Made by a program: the position numbers and the translations under genes
Notes under the pieces: model-generated
Databases searched by the model: none
Told to the model about the DNA's origin: nothing
The model's input: the letters and a program-made list of their open reading frames with translations, nothing else
NCBI GenBank assembly: GCA_022799035.1
Contig: JAAWNQ010000003.1
Span: 54,506 to 118,505, forward strand
DNA length: 64,000 bases
Direction: 5' to 3'
Source: Oscillospiraceae bacterium
Lineage (GTDB): Bacteria > Bacillota > Clostridia > Oscillospirales > Oscillospiraceae
In this document: piece after piece, positions 44,930 through 54,079 of the stretch
How the letters are laid out: each line of letters opens with the position of its first letter
Numbering within the stretch: position 1 is the stretch's first letter

Positions 44930-46777
44930 TCACTCCTCGGTAATAATATTGCCAAACTGTTCGCCAAAGGCCAGCAGTTCGTCCAGCTTATCCACTTCTC
45001 CCTCCGGCTCCGCCGGATCCGGTTCACCGGATCCTCTCTCCTGAACCCCCACTGCCGCAGCAGATCCAGGGCTCTGGGCCGGGGGAACTCCCACTGTCAC
45101 TACCACCCGGCAGGGCGCGCCGAGCACCTCCTGGGCCACCTTGGAGACCACCGCCAGGATCCCCGGCTTGGAGATCATCCCCTTTACCAGCTCATTCTGG
45201 GTCCAGAGGGTCAAAAGGGCTCCGTCCATGGTTCCCCGGACCATGAGGGGGTTGGACAGGAAGCTATACTCTCCCATGGGAACTCTTCCTCTAAGCGCCT
45301 CCACCAGCCCGGGCCAGGATCCTCCCACAGGGGCGGAAGCCTGGGCCCGGGGAGGAGCCGGAGGCTCCGGCCTTCTCACAGGGGGCGGCGGGTCCCGTCT
45401 CACGGGAGCCTGCGGCTCCTCCGGAGGGGGAGGCGGCTCCATATCCCAGGGCGGGGCCTCCTCCTCTTGGGGAGAAGGCTCTGTTTTCTCCGTGGATACA
45501 GAGGGCCGCGGCTCCGGAACGTCCTGCCCTGTGGGCGTCTCCAAAGCAGGCTCCCTCTTGGAAGCGGTCTTTTCCTCCTGGCTGGCAGGCGCCTGTCCCC
45601 GTTCCCCGGAGGGCCGGGCGCCCATATTCCCCAGCTTTGCCAGCTCCTCCAGCCGGGCCATCCGGGCGTTGAGGCCCGCGGGAGAATCGTCCAGCGACTC
45701 ATCACACAGGCGGATCAGGCACAGCTCCGCGTCCACCCGGCGGTTGGCGCTGCGGCCCAGGTCGGCCCCCGTCCTCTGGAGTTGGCCCAACAACTGGGCC
45801 AGCCGGGGCGTATTCAGAAGCTCCGACAGGCTTCGGAGGGTCTGCTCGTCATACCCTCCGGCCATCAGTCCCGCTCCTCCCCGGGGGGCGGTTTTCCGGA
45901 TCAGCAGGTCCCGGACCAGGGCGGCCAATTCGTTCAGAAGGCTCCCCACGTCCTTACCCGCGGCGTAAAGCCGGTCTATCCGCTCCAGAGCGGCGCCGGT
46001 GTCCCGGTGGGCGATCTCCTTCAAAAGGGCGGCGGTCTCCAGGTTCCCCGCCAAGCCCAGGGCCGCCAGGATCTCCGCCTCCCCCAGCTGCCCCTCCCGG
46101 CCCGCGGCGCACTGGTCCAGCAGGCTCAGGCCGTCCCGCATCCCGCCGTCGGCCAGCCGGGATAGGAGGGCGGCGCCCTCCTCGGTGAGGGGGATCCCCT
46201 CCTCCCCGGCCACGTACCGGAGCCGTCCGGCGATATCCGCCGGGGAGAGCCGCTTGAAGGCAAACTGCTGGCACCGGGATTTGATGGTGGCCGGCACCTT
46301 ATGGAGTTCGGTGGTGGCCAGGATGAACATAAGGTGCTCCGGAGGCTCCTCCAAAATCTTCAGCAGGGCGTTGAATGCGGGGGTGGAGAGCATGTGGACC
46401 TCGTCCACGATATAGACCCGCTTGGCCACCGCCGCCGGGGAGTAGATGGCCTCGTCCCGGAGGGCGCGGACCTGGTCCACGCCGTTATTGGAGGCGGCGT
46501 CCAGCTCCAGCACCTCCATCACTGAGCCGTCCTCAATGCCCTTACAGGCGGGACACTCATTACAGGGGTTGCCATCCACGGGACGCTGGCAGTTCACCGC
46601 CCGGGCCAGGATCTTGGCACAGGAGGTCTTTCCGGTACCACGGGTACCGGTGAAGAGGTAGGCGTGGCTGAGCCGGTCCTCCTGGACCTGACGCTTGAGG
46701 GTCTCGGTGATATGGCTCTGGCCCACCACGTCGTCGAAGGCGCGGGGCCGCCATTTGCGGTAAAGAGCCTGGTACAT
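44930..46777 (-). CDS. dnaX: DNA polymerase III subunits gamma/tau
   Basis: This 615-residue clamp-loader ATPase has Walker A LFTGTRGTGKTSCAKI, a four-cysteine zinc module (CQRPVDGNPCNECPACKGI), Walker B VYIVDEVHMLS and sensor 1 ILATTELHKVPATIKSRCQQ. The AAA+ and collar domains span about 1-370. A Pro-rich, low-complexity linker (about 390-490) leads to a tau-like C-terminal domain. It loads the sliding clamp and couples polymerase to helicase. I saw no obvious slippery site for a gamma form, but did not test this. Confidence 0.97.
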   Translation of the reverse strand: MYQALYRKWRPRAFDDVVGQSHITETLKRQVQEDRLSHAYLFTGTRGTGKTSCAKILARAVNCQRPVDGNPCNECPACKGIEDGSVMEVLELDAASNNGVDQVRALRDEAIYSPAAVAKRVYIVDEVHMLSTPAFNALLKILEEPPEHLMFILATTELHKVPATIKSRCQQFAFKRLSPADIAGRLRYVAGEEGIPLTEEGAALLSRLADGGMRDGLSLLDQCAAGREGQLGEAEILAALGLAGNLETAALLKEIAHRDTGAALERIDRLYAAGKDVGSLLNELAALVRDLLIRKTAPRGGAGLMAGGYDEQTLRSLSELLNTPRLAQLLGQLQRTGADLGRSANRRVDAELCLIRLCDESLDDSPAGLNARMARLEELAKLGNMGARPSGERGQAPASQEEKTASKREPALETPTGQDVPEPRPSVSTEKTEPSPQEEEAPPWDMEPPPPPEEPQAPVRRDPPPPVRRPEPPAPPRAQASAPVGGSWPGLVEALRGRVPMGEYSFLSNPLMVRGTMDGALLTLWTQNELVKGMISKPGILAVVSKVAQEVLGAPCRVVVTVGVPPAQSPGSAAAVGVQERGSGEPDPAEPEGEVDKLDELLAFGEQFGNIITEE

Positions 46778-46851
46778 GGATTTTCACCTCATATCTTAGG
46801 TAATGGGACCGCTTTAGAGCTCCGGCCCCGGATCTTCCACTAACATGTCCC

Positions 46852-47247
46852 CTACCCTCTCCTCTTTTGGTAGAGGAGCAGGGCCAAAAACTGGACCAGG
46901 GTCACAAGGGCCGGCCAGACTCCGGCGATGAAAAGAAAGGCAAAGCCTCCCACCCCCTCCAGACTCATCCCCCAAAGCCGGGAGATGGGCTCCGAAAACA
47001 GGAAAAGGAGGCCGTATTGCACCGGAAGGCCCAGCCAGACCCAGACGGCTGGAATAGACCGCCCCATCAGCAGTATGGCCACGGCTACAGGCCCCAAGAT
47101 GTCCAGAGCCATCCACACCGGATCGGGACAGGGCTTGGGAAGGCTGGGCACCGCCAGGAAAACGGTCAGCAGGGACAGGAGCCCACATATTGCGGAGACC
47201 AGGACCGCCTTTCCCCTCAACTGCTTGCGTTCCATTTTCTCCCCCAT
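46852..47247 (-). CDS. Small membrane protein of unknown function
   Basis: This 131-residue protein has about four hydrophobic segments (AVLVSAICGLLSLLTVFLAV; ALDILGPVAVAILLMG; VWVWLGLPVQYGLLFLF; GGFAFLFIAGVWPALVTLVQ) and a basic end (LLLYQKRRG). It is not recognised. It lies between the SRP RNA and dnaX on the same strand. The start is uncertain: ATG 47247 has no clear ribosome site, and ATG 47235 has GGGGGAG very close. Confidence 0.65.
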   Translation of the reverse strand: MGEKMERKQLRGKAVLVSAICGLLSLLTVFLAVPSLPKPCPDPVWMALDILGPVAVAILLMGRSIPAVWVWLGLPVQYGLLFLFSEPISRLWGMSLEGVGGFAFLFIAGVWPALVTLVQFLALLLYQKRRG

Positions 47248-47344
47248 TCAGGCGGCCGCGGGGAGGAACCCCCGCCGGATCTGCCTACAGATAAGAGAAG
47301 GGAAGAAAGGCCGGGCCCTTCTTCCCTTTTCCGGCCTATGGCAA

Positions 47345-47612
47345 GACCGCGCACCGGCCTTTGAAGACCGGACTATGTCCGTTACCCAGACAGCCGGCTC
47401 AGGAGCGGCGCTCCCGCGGCACACGTCCGATTCCGCTTAGTGCTGCTCGGTTCCCCGCCTGACACGGTTCACGGATGGGCGTTGCGCGGGACCGATCCTT
47501 CATCACTGCTTTTCTGGGTCAGACAACACAGTCCGGCTCCGGGGGCCGGGATTCACCCCTGCTGTAGCGGATTGCAGGTGCAGGGCACCGCTATCTCCCC
47601 GGTTAGCGCGGC
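47345..47612 (-). ncRNA. ffs: Signal recognition particle RNA, large (Bacillus/Clostridium) type
   Basis: On the minus strand the domain IV tip is clear: GTGTCAGGCGGGGAACCGAG followed by CAGCACTAAG, the Ffh-binding loop of SRP RNA. The 5' part carries the Alu-domain stretch GGGGAGATAGCGGTGCCCTG. The ends GCCGCGC and GCGCGGT pair, giving about 268 nt, close to the ~265 nt of the Gram-positive 6S-like scRNA. It forms the SRP with Ffh to target membrane proteins. Position just upstream of dnaX is common in Firmicutes. Exact ends are inferred from pairing. Confidence 0.92.
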
Positions 47613-47663
47613 CTTGCCTCAGGCCGGAACAGCTCCGGCCGTTGACAGGCAGATATGTTTATT

Positions 47664-47692
47664 ATGATACAACATTTTGAGTGGATTGGCAA
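47664..47692 (-). promoter_or_regulatory. SRP RNA promoter
   Basis: On the minus strand TTGCCA (47687-47692), 17 bp, TATCAT (47664-47669). The leader before the mature 5' end holds a GGCCGGAGCTGTTCCGGCC hairpin. Confidence 0.65.
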
Positions 47693-47747
47693 CCCGGAAT
47701 TGGGGTGGTTTTTGATTTTTTGTTTTCTTTATTTTTTGAAAAACCTC

Positions 47748-47776
47748 TTTACAGGGGGGGAATTTATTGCTATAAT
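47748..47776 (+). promoter_or_regulatory. tRNA-Ala(CGC) promoter
   Basis: TTTACA (47748-47753), 17 bp with a G-run, TATAAT (47771-47776), 21 bp before the tRNA. Confidence 0.87.
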
Positions 47777-47797
47777 GGCGTGGCGACAATTTGATAC

Positions 47798-47873
47798 GGG
47801 CGGTTAGCTCAGCTGGGAGAGCGCAGCGTTCGCAACGCTGAGGTCGTGGGTTCGATCCCCATACCGTCCACCA
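47798..47873 (+). tRNA. tRNA-Ala, anticodon CGC
   Basis: A 76-nt cloverleaf with encoded CCA. The acceptor stem GGGCGGT / ACCGTCC includes G3-U70. The anticodon stem CAGCG / CGCTG encloses loop TTCGCAA with anticodon CGC. A decayed copy of its 3' half lies at 59041-59086. Confidence 0.96.
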
Positions 47874-47910
47874 AGGGCAGGCTTGATTTTGTCAAGCCTG
47901 CCCTTTTCCC
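47873..47910 (+). terminator. tRNA-Ala(CGC) terminator
   Basis: A 14-bp stem AAGGGCAGGCTTGA with its complement around TTTTG, then TTTTCCCTTT. Confidence 0.9.
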
Positions 47911-48325
47911 TTTCAAATTTAGGTGTATAAATATTTATGGAAGTCAATCCTCCACATATATAAGTTAGTATAGCCGAAGTGGTATCTGCGGCAGACAGAT
48001 ACCACTTCGATTTATTTATCTCTTTTTGATTTTTACCGTGACAGCAGCAATGCCCGGTGCGGTGACAGCAATTAGCATAAAAATCAGGAAAAATCGGGTG
48101 TGCCGCAGTTTTTCATTTTGCAGCGCGCCCGGTTTTTTATGCACTTTTTCCTCCTCTTGGTATATGAAGAGGCCTTTTCCCAAAATTGCAGCAAACATTT
48201 TTTATTGTTTCAAACGCAAGGTTCGCTCCCCTCCAAAATTTAACAATTTTCCCTGAGTTGCGTGTGTTTTTTAAATAATCTTTGACAAGCTCCATCCTCC
48301 AAACTGAAATTTCTGAAAATATATC
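47911..48325. other. Non-coding stretch between tRNA-Ala(CGC) and opp promoter
   Basis: No convincing gene lies here. A strong hairpin CGAAGTGGTATCTG / CAGATACCACTTCG with a 7-nt loop (47975-48009) is followed by a T-rich run, a likely terminator. A 60-codon minus-strand frame (48016-48198) ends in a hydrophobic stretch (RFFLIFMLIAVTAPGIAAV) but lacks a clear ribosome site. It may be a gene remnant. The region is distinctly AT-rich. Confidence 0.6.
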
Positions 48326-48354
48326 TTGCATTTTGTCGAATGCTCGTGTATAAT
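48326..48354 (+). promoter_or_regulatory. Promoter of the peptide transport operon
   Basis: TTGCAT (48326-48331), 17 bp, TATAAT (48349-48354), about 80 bp before the first permease. Confidence 0.8.
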
Positions 48355-48432
48355 TCCACCATATAAATGGGACAAAGATTCAATGTGATAAAAATTTAGA
48401 GACTTTATCCCAAACCGTACAGGAGGGCAGCC

Positions 48433-49359
48433 ATGCTGAAGTATATCACCAGACGCGTATTGATCGGCCTGCTGACCATGTTCTTTCTGATCACGGCCAC
48501 CTTTTTTCTCATGCGGATCATCCCCGGTTCCCCCTTTATCAATGATGATGAATCGGTGGCCGCCCAGAAGCAGTATGAGCAGCTGGAGGCCAAGTACGGG
48601 CTGGACAAGCCTCTGACGGAGCAGTTTGCCATTTACATGAAGGGGCTGCTCCACGGCGATCTGGGTGACTCTCTTATTAAAAAGGGAAGGAGCGTTGTGA
48701 GTATTATCGGCAACACCGCTCCCGTCACCATGCGGCTCGGTCTGACGGGATTTGTCTTTTCCATGCTGGTGGGCATTGGTCTGGGTATTACGGCGGCCCT
48801 GTCCAAAAGCCGGGCGCTGAATAACTTTGTCATGTTTCTCTCCACCCTCGGCGTCAGCGTTCCCAATTTTCTTCTGGCCGTCTTTCTCATGCTGGTCTTT
48901 GGGGTCTATCTGGATATTTTCCCCATCATCGGGCTGAAAACGCCCCTGCACTTTGTGTTGCCCACCATCGCCGTGTCCCTGCACCCCATCGCCATGATCT
49001 CCCGTCTGACCCGCACCAGCATGATGGAGGTCATGCGGCAGGATTATATGGTACTGGCCAAGTCCAAGGGTACCGCCAAATGGGTGGTGGTTCTGAAGCA
49101 CGGCCTACGCAACGCTCTGCTTCCGGTGGTGACCTATGCCGGCCCTCTTATCGCCAACCTTCTTACCGGCAGCTTTGTGGTGGAGACCCTGTTCTCCATC
49201 CCCGGGATCGGATCGGAATTCGTGGGCAGCGTCACCAACCGGGACTATACCCTTATCATGGGACTGACCATCTTCATGGGTTTTTTGGTGATCGCGATGA
49301 ATCTTCTCTCTGACGTGGTGTCCGCCTGGGTGGATCCGCGGATCAAGCTGGATAAATAA
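48433..49359 (+). CDS. Peptide ABC transporter permease (OppB/DppB type)
   Basis: This 308-residue inner-membrane permease has six hydrophobic segments. The N-terminal LKYITRRVLIGLLTMFFLIT and FFLMRIIPGSPF are typical of DppB/OppB. The EAA loop that docks the ATPase lies in RTSMMEVMRQDYMVLAKSKG. GGAGGG precedes ATG 48433. It heads an operon with a second permease, two ATPases and a binding lipoprotein, all spaced by a few bases. It imports di- or oligopeptides (nickel or glutathione are family alternatives). The M42 peptidase downstream supports peptides. Confidence 0.93.
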   Translation: MLKYITRRVLIGLLTMFFLITATFFLMRIIPGSPFINDDESVAAQKQYEQLEAKYGLDKPLTEQFAIYMKGLLHGDLGDSLIKKGRSVVSIIGNTAPVTMRLGLTGFVFSMLVGIGLGITAALSKSRALNNFVMFLSTLGVSVPNFLLAVFLMLVFGVYLDIFPIIGLKTPLHFVLPTIAVSLHPIAMISRLTRTSMMEVMRQDYMVLAKSKGTAKWVVVLKHGLRNALLPVVTYAGPLIANLLTGSFVVETLFSIPGIGSEFVGSVTNRDYTLIMGLTIFMGFLVIAMNLLSDVVSAWVDPRIKLDK

Positions 49360-49371
49360 GGAGGGTTTTCC

Positions 49372-50310
49372 ATGTCTGAACTGACCAACGAGCAGGTACG
49401 CCAGCTTCCCCCGGAAGCCTTTGAGCTGTTGCCCGACTCTGAAAAGAACGCGGATTTCGTGGCGATGGAATCCCGCTCCTTTTTCCAGGATGCCTGGAGC
49501 AACTTTCGTAAGAACAAGCTGGCTTTGGTCAGCCTCTATTTCATCCTCTTTGTCTGTCTACTGGCTGTTTTGGTGCCTATCCTCTCCCCCTTTACCTACG
49601 ACGGGATGGATACCACGGCCCTGAACCAGCTGCCCTCCCTTCAGCACTGGTTCGGCACAGACAAATTCGGCCGGGACATCTTTGTACGGGTCATGTACGG
49701 CGCCCGGATCTCCCTGTCGGTAGGGTTTGCCGCCGCGGGGATCAATCTGGTCATCGGTGTCATCTACGGTGGGGTGGCCGGCTATCTGGGCGGTCGGGTG
49801 GATCTTATTATGATGCGGGTGGTCGATATGCTCTACTCTATCCCCAGCCTGCTCTATGTTATCCTGATCATGCTAGTTTTCGGCAGCAATATGTTCTCTG
49901 TTCTGCTGGGTATCTGCGTCTCCTCCTGGGTGGGCATGGCCCGGCTGGTACGTACACAGGTTCTTTCCCTGAAGGAGCAGGAATTCTCCCTGGCCGCCTT
50001 TGTCATGGGGGCAAGCCGTGCCCGTATTCTTTTTAAGCACCTTATCATCAACTCTATCGGCCCCATCATTGTCTCCCTGACCATGATGGTTCCCTCGGCC
50101 ATTTTTCAGGAGTCCTTCCTGGGCTTTGTGGGCATTGGCATCTCCGCCCCCATGTCCAGCTGGGGCACCCTGGCGAACGAGGCTCGGATGGTTCTGAACA
50201 GCTATCCGCTGCAGATCGTCTGGCCGGTACTGTCCATCTGTCTGACCATGCTGGCTCTGAACTTTCTGGGCGATGGTCTGGGCGAGGCCCTGGATCCCAA
50301 GAAACGGTAG
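49372..50310 (+). CDS. Peptide ABC transporter permease (OppC/DppC type)
   Basis: This 312-residue partner permease has a cytoplasmic N-terminus (about 50 residues, with SRSFFQDAWSNFRKNKLAL, the OppC_N signature). Six membrane segments follow, and the EAA loop is LVRTQVLSLKEQEFSLAA with MGASRARI. HWFGTDKFGRDIFVRVMYGA is the conserved DppC stretch. AAGGAGGG lies before ATG 49372. It forms the transmembrane pore with the preceding protein. Confidence 0.93.
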   Translation: MSELTNEQVRQLPPEAFELLPDSEKNADFVAMESRSFFQDAWSNFRKNKLALVSLYFILFVCLLAVLVPILSPFTYDGMDTTALNQLPSLQHWFGTDKFGRDIFVRVMYGARISLSVGFAAAGINLVIGVIYGGVAGYLGGRVDLIMMRVVDMLYSIPSLLYVILIMLVFGSNMFSVLLGICVSSWVGMARLVRTQVLSLKEQEFSLAAFVMGASRARILFKHLIINSIGPIIVSLTMMVPSAIFQESFLGFVGIGISAPMSSWGTLANEARMVLNSYPLQIVWPVLSICLTMLALNFLGDGLGEALDPKKR

Positions 50311-50319
50311 GTGCATACC

Positions 50320-51321
50320 ATGTCTGTATTAAAAGTTGAGCATCTCTCCACCCAGTTCACCACCGAACAGGGGATCGTCCGCGCTGTCCGGGACGTATCC
50401 TTTTCCGTAGAAAAGGGCGAGGTTCTGGGGATCGTGGGGGAGTCCGGCTCGGGGAAAAGCGTGACCATGTTCTCTATCATGGGACTGCTGGCCGCCAACG
50501 GCACCGTTACCGAGGGCCGCATCCTTCTGGATGGGGATGACCTGTCCCCCTCCGCTTTCCCCAGCGAGAAGGAGTATGAGAAGAAAATGTGCACCACCCG
50601 GGGCAACCAGATGGCTATGATCTTTCAGGATCCCATGACCTTCCTCAATCCGGTTCTCCGGATTGAGTCCCAGCTGGTGGAGCCTATCCTTAACCATACG
50701 GATCTCAGCCGGGCGGAGGCGGTTCAGCGGGCCATCGACCTGATGCGCAAGGTGGGCATCCCTTCCCCGGAGAAACGGATCAAACAGTATCCCCACCAGT
50801 TTTCCGGCGGCATGCGCCAGCGCATCATCATCGCCATGGCCCTGGCCTGCAATCCCAAGCTCATCATCGCCGACGAGCCCACCACAGCCCTGGATGTGAC
50901 CATCCAGGCCCAGGTGCTGGAGCTTATCGCCTCCATCAAGGACGAGTTTCAGTCCTCGGTCATCCTCATTACCCACGACCTAGGGGTGGTGGCCCAGATG
51001 TGCGATCATATTGCCATCATGTACGGCGGCAAGATCGTGGAGCGGGGTACGGCGGAGGATATCTTCTACACTCCCAACCATCCCTATACCAAGGGGCTTC
51101 TGGGCTGCGTCACCAACCCGGAAAGCGATGAGGACAAGCCCCTCACCCCCATCCCCGGCTCCCCGCCCGACTTGCTGAAGCCCCCGGCCGGCTGCCCCTT
51201 CCTGGACCGCTGTCCCTATGCCATGCGGGTCTGCCGGGACTATATGCCTTCACCCACCGTCCTCAGTGACACCCACACCAGCCACTGCTGGATCAACCAG
51301 AAGGGAGGCGCTGCCCAATGA
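50320..51321 (+). CDS. Peptide ABC transporter ATPase (OppD/DppD type)
   Basis: This 333-residue ATPase starts at ATG 50320, with AGGTG just upstream; the GTG at 50311 adjoins the previous stop and is less likely. Walker A GESGSGKS (about 40-47), Q-loop [15 protein letters not shown], signature FSGGMRQR, Walker [13 protein letters not shown] and the switch HDLGVVAQM are intact. The C-terminal oligopeptide-transporter extension is present ([18 protein letters not shown], with cysteines that may bind an Fe-S cluster). Confidence 0.95.
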   Translation: MSVLKVEHLSTQFTTEQGIVRAVRDVSFSVEKGEVLGIVGESGSGKSVTMFSIMGLLAANGTVTEGRILLDGDDLSPSAFPSEKEYEKKMCTTRGNQMAMIFQDPMTFLNPVLRIESQLVEPILNHTDLSRAEAVQRAIDLMRKVGIPSPEKRIKQYPHQFSGGMRQRIIIAMALACNPKLIIADEPTTALDVTIQAQVLELIASIKDEFQSSVILITHDLGVVAQMCDHIAIMYGGKIVERGTAEDIFYTPNHPYTKGLLGCVTNPESDEDKPLTPIPGSPPDLLKPPAGCPFLDRCPYAMRVCRDYMPSPTVLSDTHTSHCWINQKGGAAQ

Positions 51322-52322
51322 GCGAGCCCATCCTGTCTGTAGAGCACTGCTGTACCTGGTTTGACGTGACCCGGGGGCTCCTGGCAAAAAAGCAGATCGT
51401 CAAAGCGGTGGACGACGTCTCCTTCCAGATCTATCCCGGCGAGACCTTCGGCTTGGTGGGTGAGTCCGGCTGCGGCAAAAGCACGCTGGGACGCACCATT
51501 GTGAGGATATACTCCCCCGTCTCCGGCTCTGTCCGGTATAAGGGCAGGGACGTGACCGGCCTGAAGGGCAGCGAGCTTAAGGAGTTCCGAAAGCAGGTTC
51601 AGATGATCTTCCAGGATCCTTACGCCTCCCTGGATCCCCGCATGACGGTGGGAGAGATCATCCGGGAGCCTATGGATATCCACAATCTCCACTCCCACAA
51701 GGAGCGGGAGGAGCGGGTGGCCGAGCTGCTCCAGATCGTGGGACTGAAGCCCGACCACATCCGCCGCTATCCCCATGAGTTCTCCGGCGGCCAGCGCCAG
51801 CGCATCGGTATCGCCCGGACTCTGGCCCTGGATCCTGAGTTCATCGTCTGCGACGAGCCTATCTCTGCCCTGGACGTGTCCATTCAGGCCCAGGTCATCA
51901 ACCTGCTGGAAAACATCCAGAAAAAGCTGGGTATCTCTTACCTCTTCATCGCCCATGACCTGTCCATGGTCAAGCACATCTCCGACCGCATCGGGGTCAT
52001 GTACCTGGGCCACATTGTGGAGACCGGCCCCAGCAAGGTGCTCTACCGCCATCCCCTACACCCCTACACCCAGGGTCTGCTCTCCGCCGTGCCCATCCCC
52101 GATCCCAAGACCGCCCGGCAGCACCGCAGGATCATGCTGGATGGGGAGATTCCCACTCCTATCAACCCAAAGCCCTGCTGCCCCTTCGCCTCCCGCTGCC
52201 CCAGGGCAACGGATCAATGCTTCCAGGCCTTGCCCCCCATGGTGGAGGTGGAGGGCCGTCAGGTTGCCTGCTTCCTCTATCAAGAAAGCGGCTGTACCGC
52301 TTCCGAAATACAAAGTCAATGA
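51318..52322 (+). CDS. Peptide ABC transporter ATPase (OppF/DppF type)
   Basis: This 334-residue second ATPase overlaps the previous gene by 4 bp (ATGA). Walker A GESGCGKS, Q-loop MIFQDPYASLDPRM, signature FSGGQRQR, Walker B FIVCDEPISALD and switch HDLSMVKHI are complete. The C-terminal extension has CCPFASRCPRATDQC. It pairs with the OppD-type subunit to power import. Confidence 0.95.
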   Translation: MSEPILSVEHCCTWFDVTRGLLAKKQIVKAVDDVSFQIYPGETFGLVGESGCGKSTLGRTIVRIYSPVSGSVRYKGRDVTGLKGSELKEFRKQVQMIFQDPYASLDPRMTVGEIIREPMDIHNLHSHKEREERVAELLQIVGLKPDHIRRYPHEFSGGQRQRIGIARTLALDPEFIVCDEPISALDVSIQAQVINLLENIQKKLGISYLFIAHDLSMVKHISDRIGVMYLGHIVETGPSKVLYRHPLHPYTQGLLSAVPIPDPKTARQHRRIMLDGEIPTPINPKPCCPFASRCPRATDQCFQALPPMVEVEGRQVACFLYQESGCTASEIQSQ

Positions 52323-52338
52323 AAGGGAGAGAATGAAC

Positions 52339-53994
52339 ATGAAAAAACCAGTCCGTCTGACAGCCGCCGCGCTGAGCCTGCTGCTTCTGACCAGCTGCGG
52401 CCCAAAAGCCCAGCCCACTCCCGCCCCCGGCGAGTCCTCCGAGCCCGGCGGCGCTCAGACCGCGGAGCACTCCTTCACCTTCGGCATCTCCAGTGAGCCC
52501 GATTATCTGGATCCCGCCATCTGCATGAATTCCAACACCAGCGCCATTCTGGGCCAACTCTATTACCCCCTGTTCCGCTATGACCAGAGCGGCAACGTTC
52601 AAAACCTGGCCTGCGAGAGCTACACCGTCAGCGACGACAACCTGACCTACACGTTCAAGCTGGCCCCCGGCAACACCTGGAGCGACGGCCAGCCTGTCAC
52701 CGCCGCCGACTATGAGTATGGCATGAAGCGCAGCATCGGCTACGGCCCCGACTCCGCGTATGCCTATCTGCTCTACAGCAACGTTCTGGGCGGTGCCGAG
52801 GCCAATGAGAACATGCTGGATGTGGCCGAGATGACCGACGTGGGCATCCACGCTCTGGACGAGTCCACCCTGGAGATCACCCTGGCCGCTCCCTGCCCCT
52901 ACTTTGTAGGTCTTCTGAGCAATGTGGTGGCCTTCCCCCTGCGCAGCGACTTCGCCGTGGAGCACGAGAGCTCCTGGGCCAACGACTCCGCCGTGCCCAC
53001 CAACGGCCCCTTCAAGCTGGAGGCCGTCCGGGACAAGGAGGAGGTGGTCATGGTCAAGAATGAGCACTATGTCCGCGCCGACGAGGTGCAGACCACCACG
53101 CTGACCGCCAAGATCATCTCCGATTCCCAGGCCCAGCTCTCCGCCTTCCAGACCGGCGAGCTTGACCTGGCCCTCTATGTCCCCTCCGATGCGGCCACCA
53201 ACTATGCCGATGATCCCGCCCTGCTCAACCTGGACGTGGTCAGCAACACCTTCCTGTGGATGAACTGTACCGGCGAGACCAACCCCGCCCTGGCCGATGT
53301 CAATGTCCGCCGCGCCCTGGCCCTGGCGATCGACCGGGAGCAGCTTATCACCTTTATCGGCGCCACCAGTACCCGCTATCCCCTGTACGGCTATGTGCCC
53401 AAGGGCATGGCCGACGCCGATGGCGGCGACTTCCGCGGCAACGCGGACGCCAAGGAGCGATACGCTGGATTCGACTTGGCCGAGGCCAAGTCCCTCATGG
53501 AGGCTGCCGGGTACAGCGAGAGCAACCGCATGCCCCTCACCATCAGCTACATCAGCTCCAACACCAACACCGACATCTGCGTCTGCCTTCAGGCCATGTG
53601 GCGAGAGATCTATGTGGATGTGGAGCTGAACGCTGCCGAGCAGAAGGCTTACGCCCAGGCCCGGAAGGCCGGCCAGTACGAGGTAGCCACCGGCTCCACC
53701 AGTGCCGACTACCTGGATCCCTTCTACTATCTGGAGCGGTGGGTCTCCTACAACCAGGGCTATAAGCAGGTCAACGACCCTGTCTATGACGCTATGATCG
53801 AGGGGGCCAACGCCCAGGCCGATCCTGCCGAGCGTATGGCCCAGCTCCACGAGGCTGAGCGCTACCTGGTGGCCGAAAACGCCTATACCATCCCCTTGGT
53901 TGGTTCCAGCCAGCTGGCTCTGATGAATCCCGAGGTATCGGGGCTGAAGTTTGACCCCACCAACTCCGTATATTTTGACGGTCTGACCTACTGA
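52339..53994 (+). CDS. Peptide-binding lipoprotein (OppA/DppA, SBP_bac_5)
   Basis: This 551-residue extracellular binding protein starts at ATG 52339, with GGGAG 9 nt upstream. The lipobox LLLTSC places lipidated Cys20 after a short signal peptide, then a Pro/Ser/Glu linker. The family 5 pattern follows: FTFGISSEPDYLDPAICMN, YTFKLAPGNTWSDGQPVTA, NGPFKLEAV, and the ALAIDREQLITFIGA region. It captures peptides and delivers them to the permeases. Ligand range is unknown. Confidence 0.95.
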   Translation: MKKPVRLTAAALSLLLLTSCGPKAQPTPAPGESSEPGGAQTAEHSFTFGISSEPDYLDPAICMNSNTSAILGQLYYPLFRYDQSGNVQNLACESYTVSDDNLTYTFKLAPGNTWSDGQPVTAADYEYGMKRSIGYGPDSAYAYLLYSNVLGGAEANENMLDVAEMTDVGIHALDESTLEITLAAPCPYFVGLLSNVVAFPLRSDFAVEHESSWANDSAVPTNGPFKLEAVRDKEEVVMVKNEHYVRADEVQTTTLTAKIISDSQAQLSAFQTGELDLALYVPSDAATNYADDPALLNLDVVSNTFLWMNCTGETNPALADVNVRRALALAIDREQLITFIGATSTRYPLYGYVPKGMADADGGDFRGNADAKERYAGFDLAEAKSLMEAAGYSESNRMPLTISYISSNTNTDICVCLQAMWREIYVDVELNAAEQKAYAQARKAGQYEVATGSTSADYLDPFYYLERWVSYNQGYKQVNDPVYDAMIEGANAQADPAERMAQLHEAERYLVAENAYTIPLVGSSQLALMNPEVSGLKFDPTNSVYFDGLTY

Positions 53995-54004
53995 TGCCAC
54001 ACCG

Positions 54005-54044
54005 GAAACGGTGCGCCGGCAGTACTCTGGCGGCGCACCGTTTC
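54005..54044 (+). terminator. Hairpin between binding protein and M42 peptidase
   Basis: A 14-bp stem GAAACGGTGCGCCG with its complement around a 12-nt loop. It lacks a T-run, so it may attenuate or protect the upstream mRNA while letting the downstream genes be read. Confidence 0.6.
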
Positions 54045-54079
54045 TGCCCATAATTAAGAAGGATAAGTGAGGATTCATC

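Noticed and set aside
48016..48198. 60-codon minus-strand frame with a hydrophobic end
   Set aside because: There is no clear ribosome site, and an earlier candidate start with a good site runs into a stop after five codons. It is kept only as a note in the gap entry.
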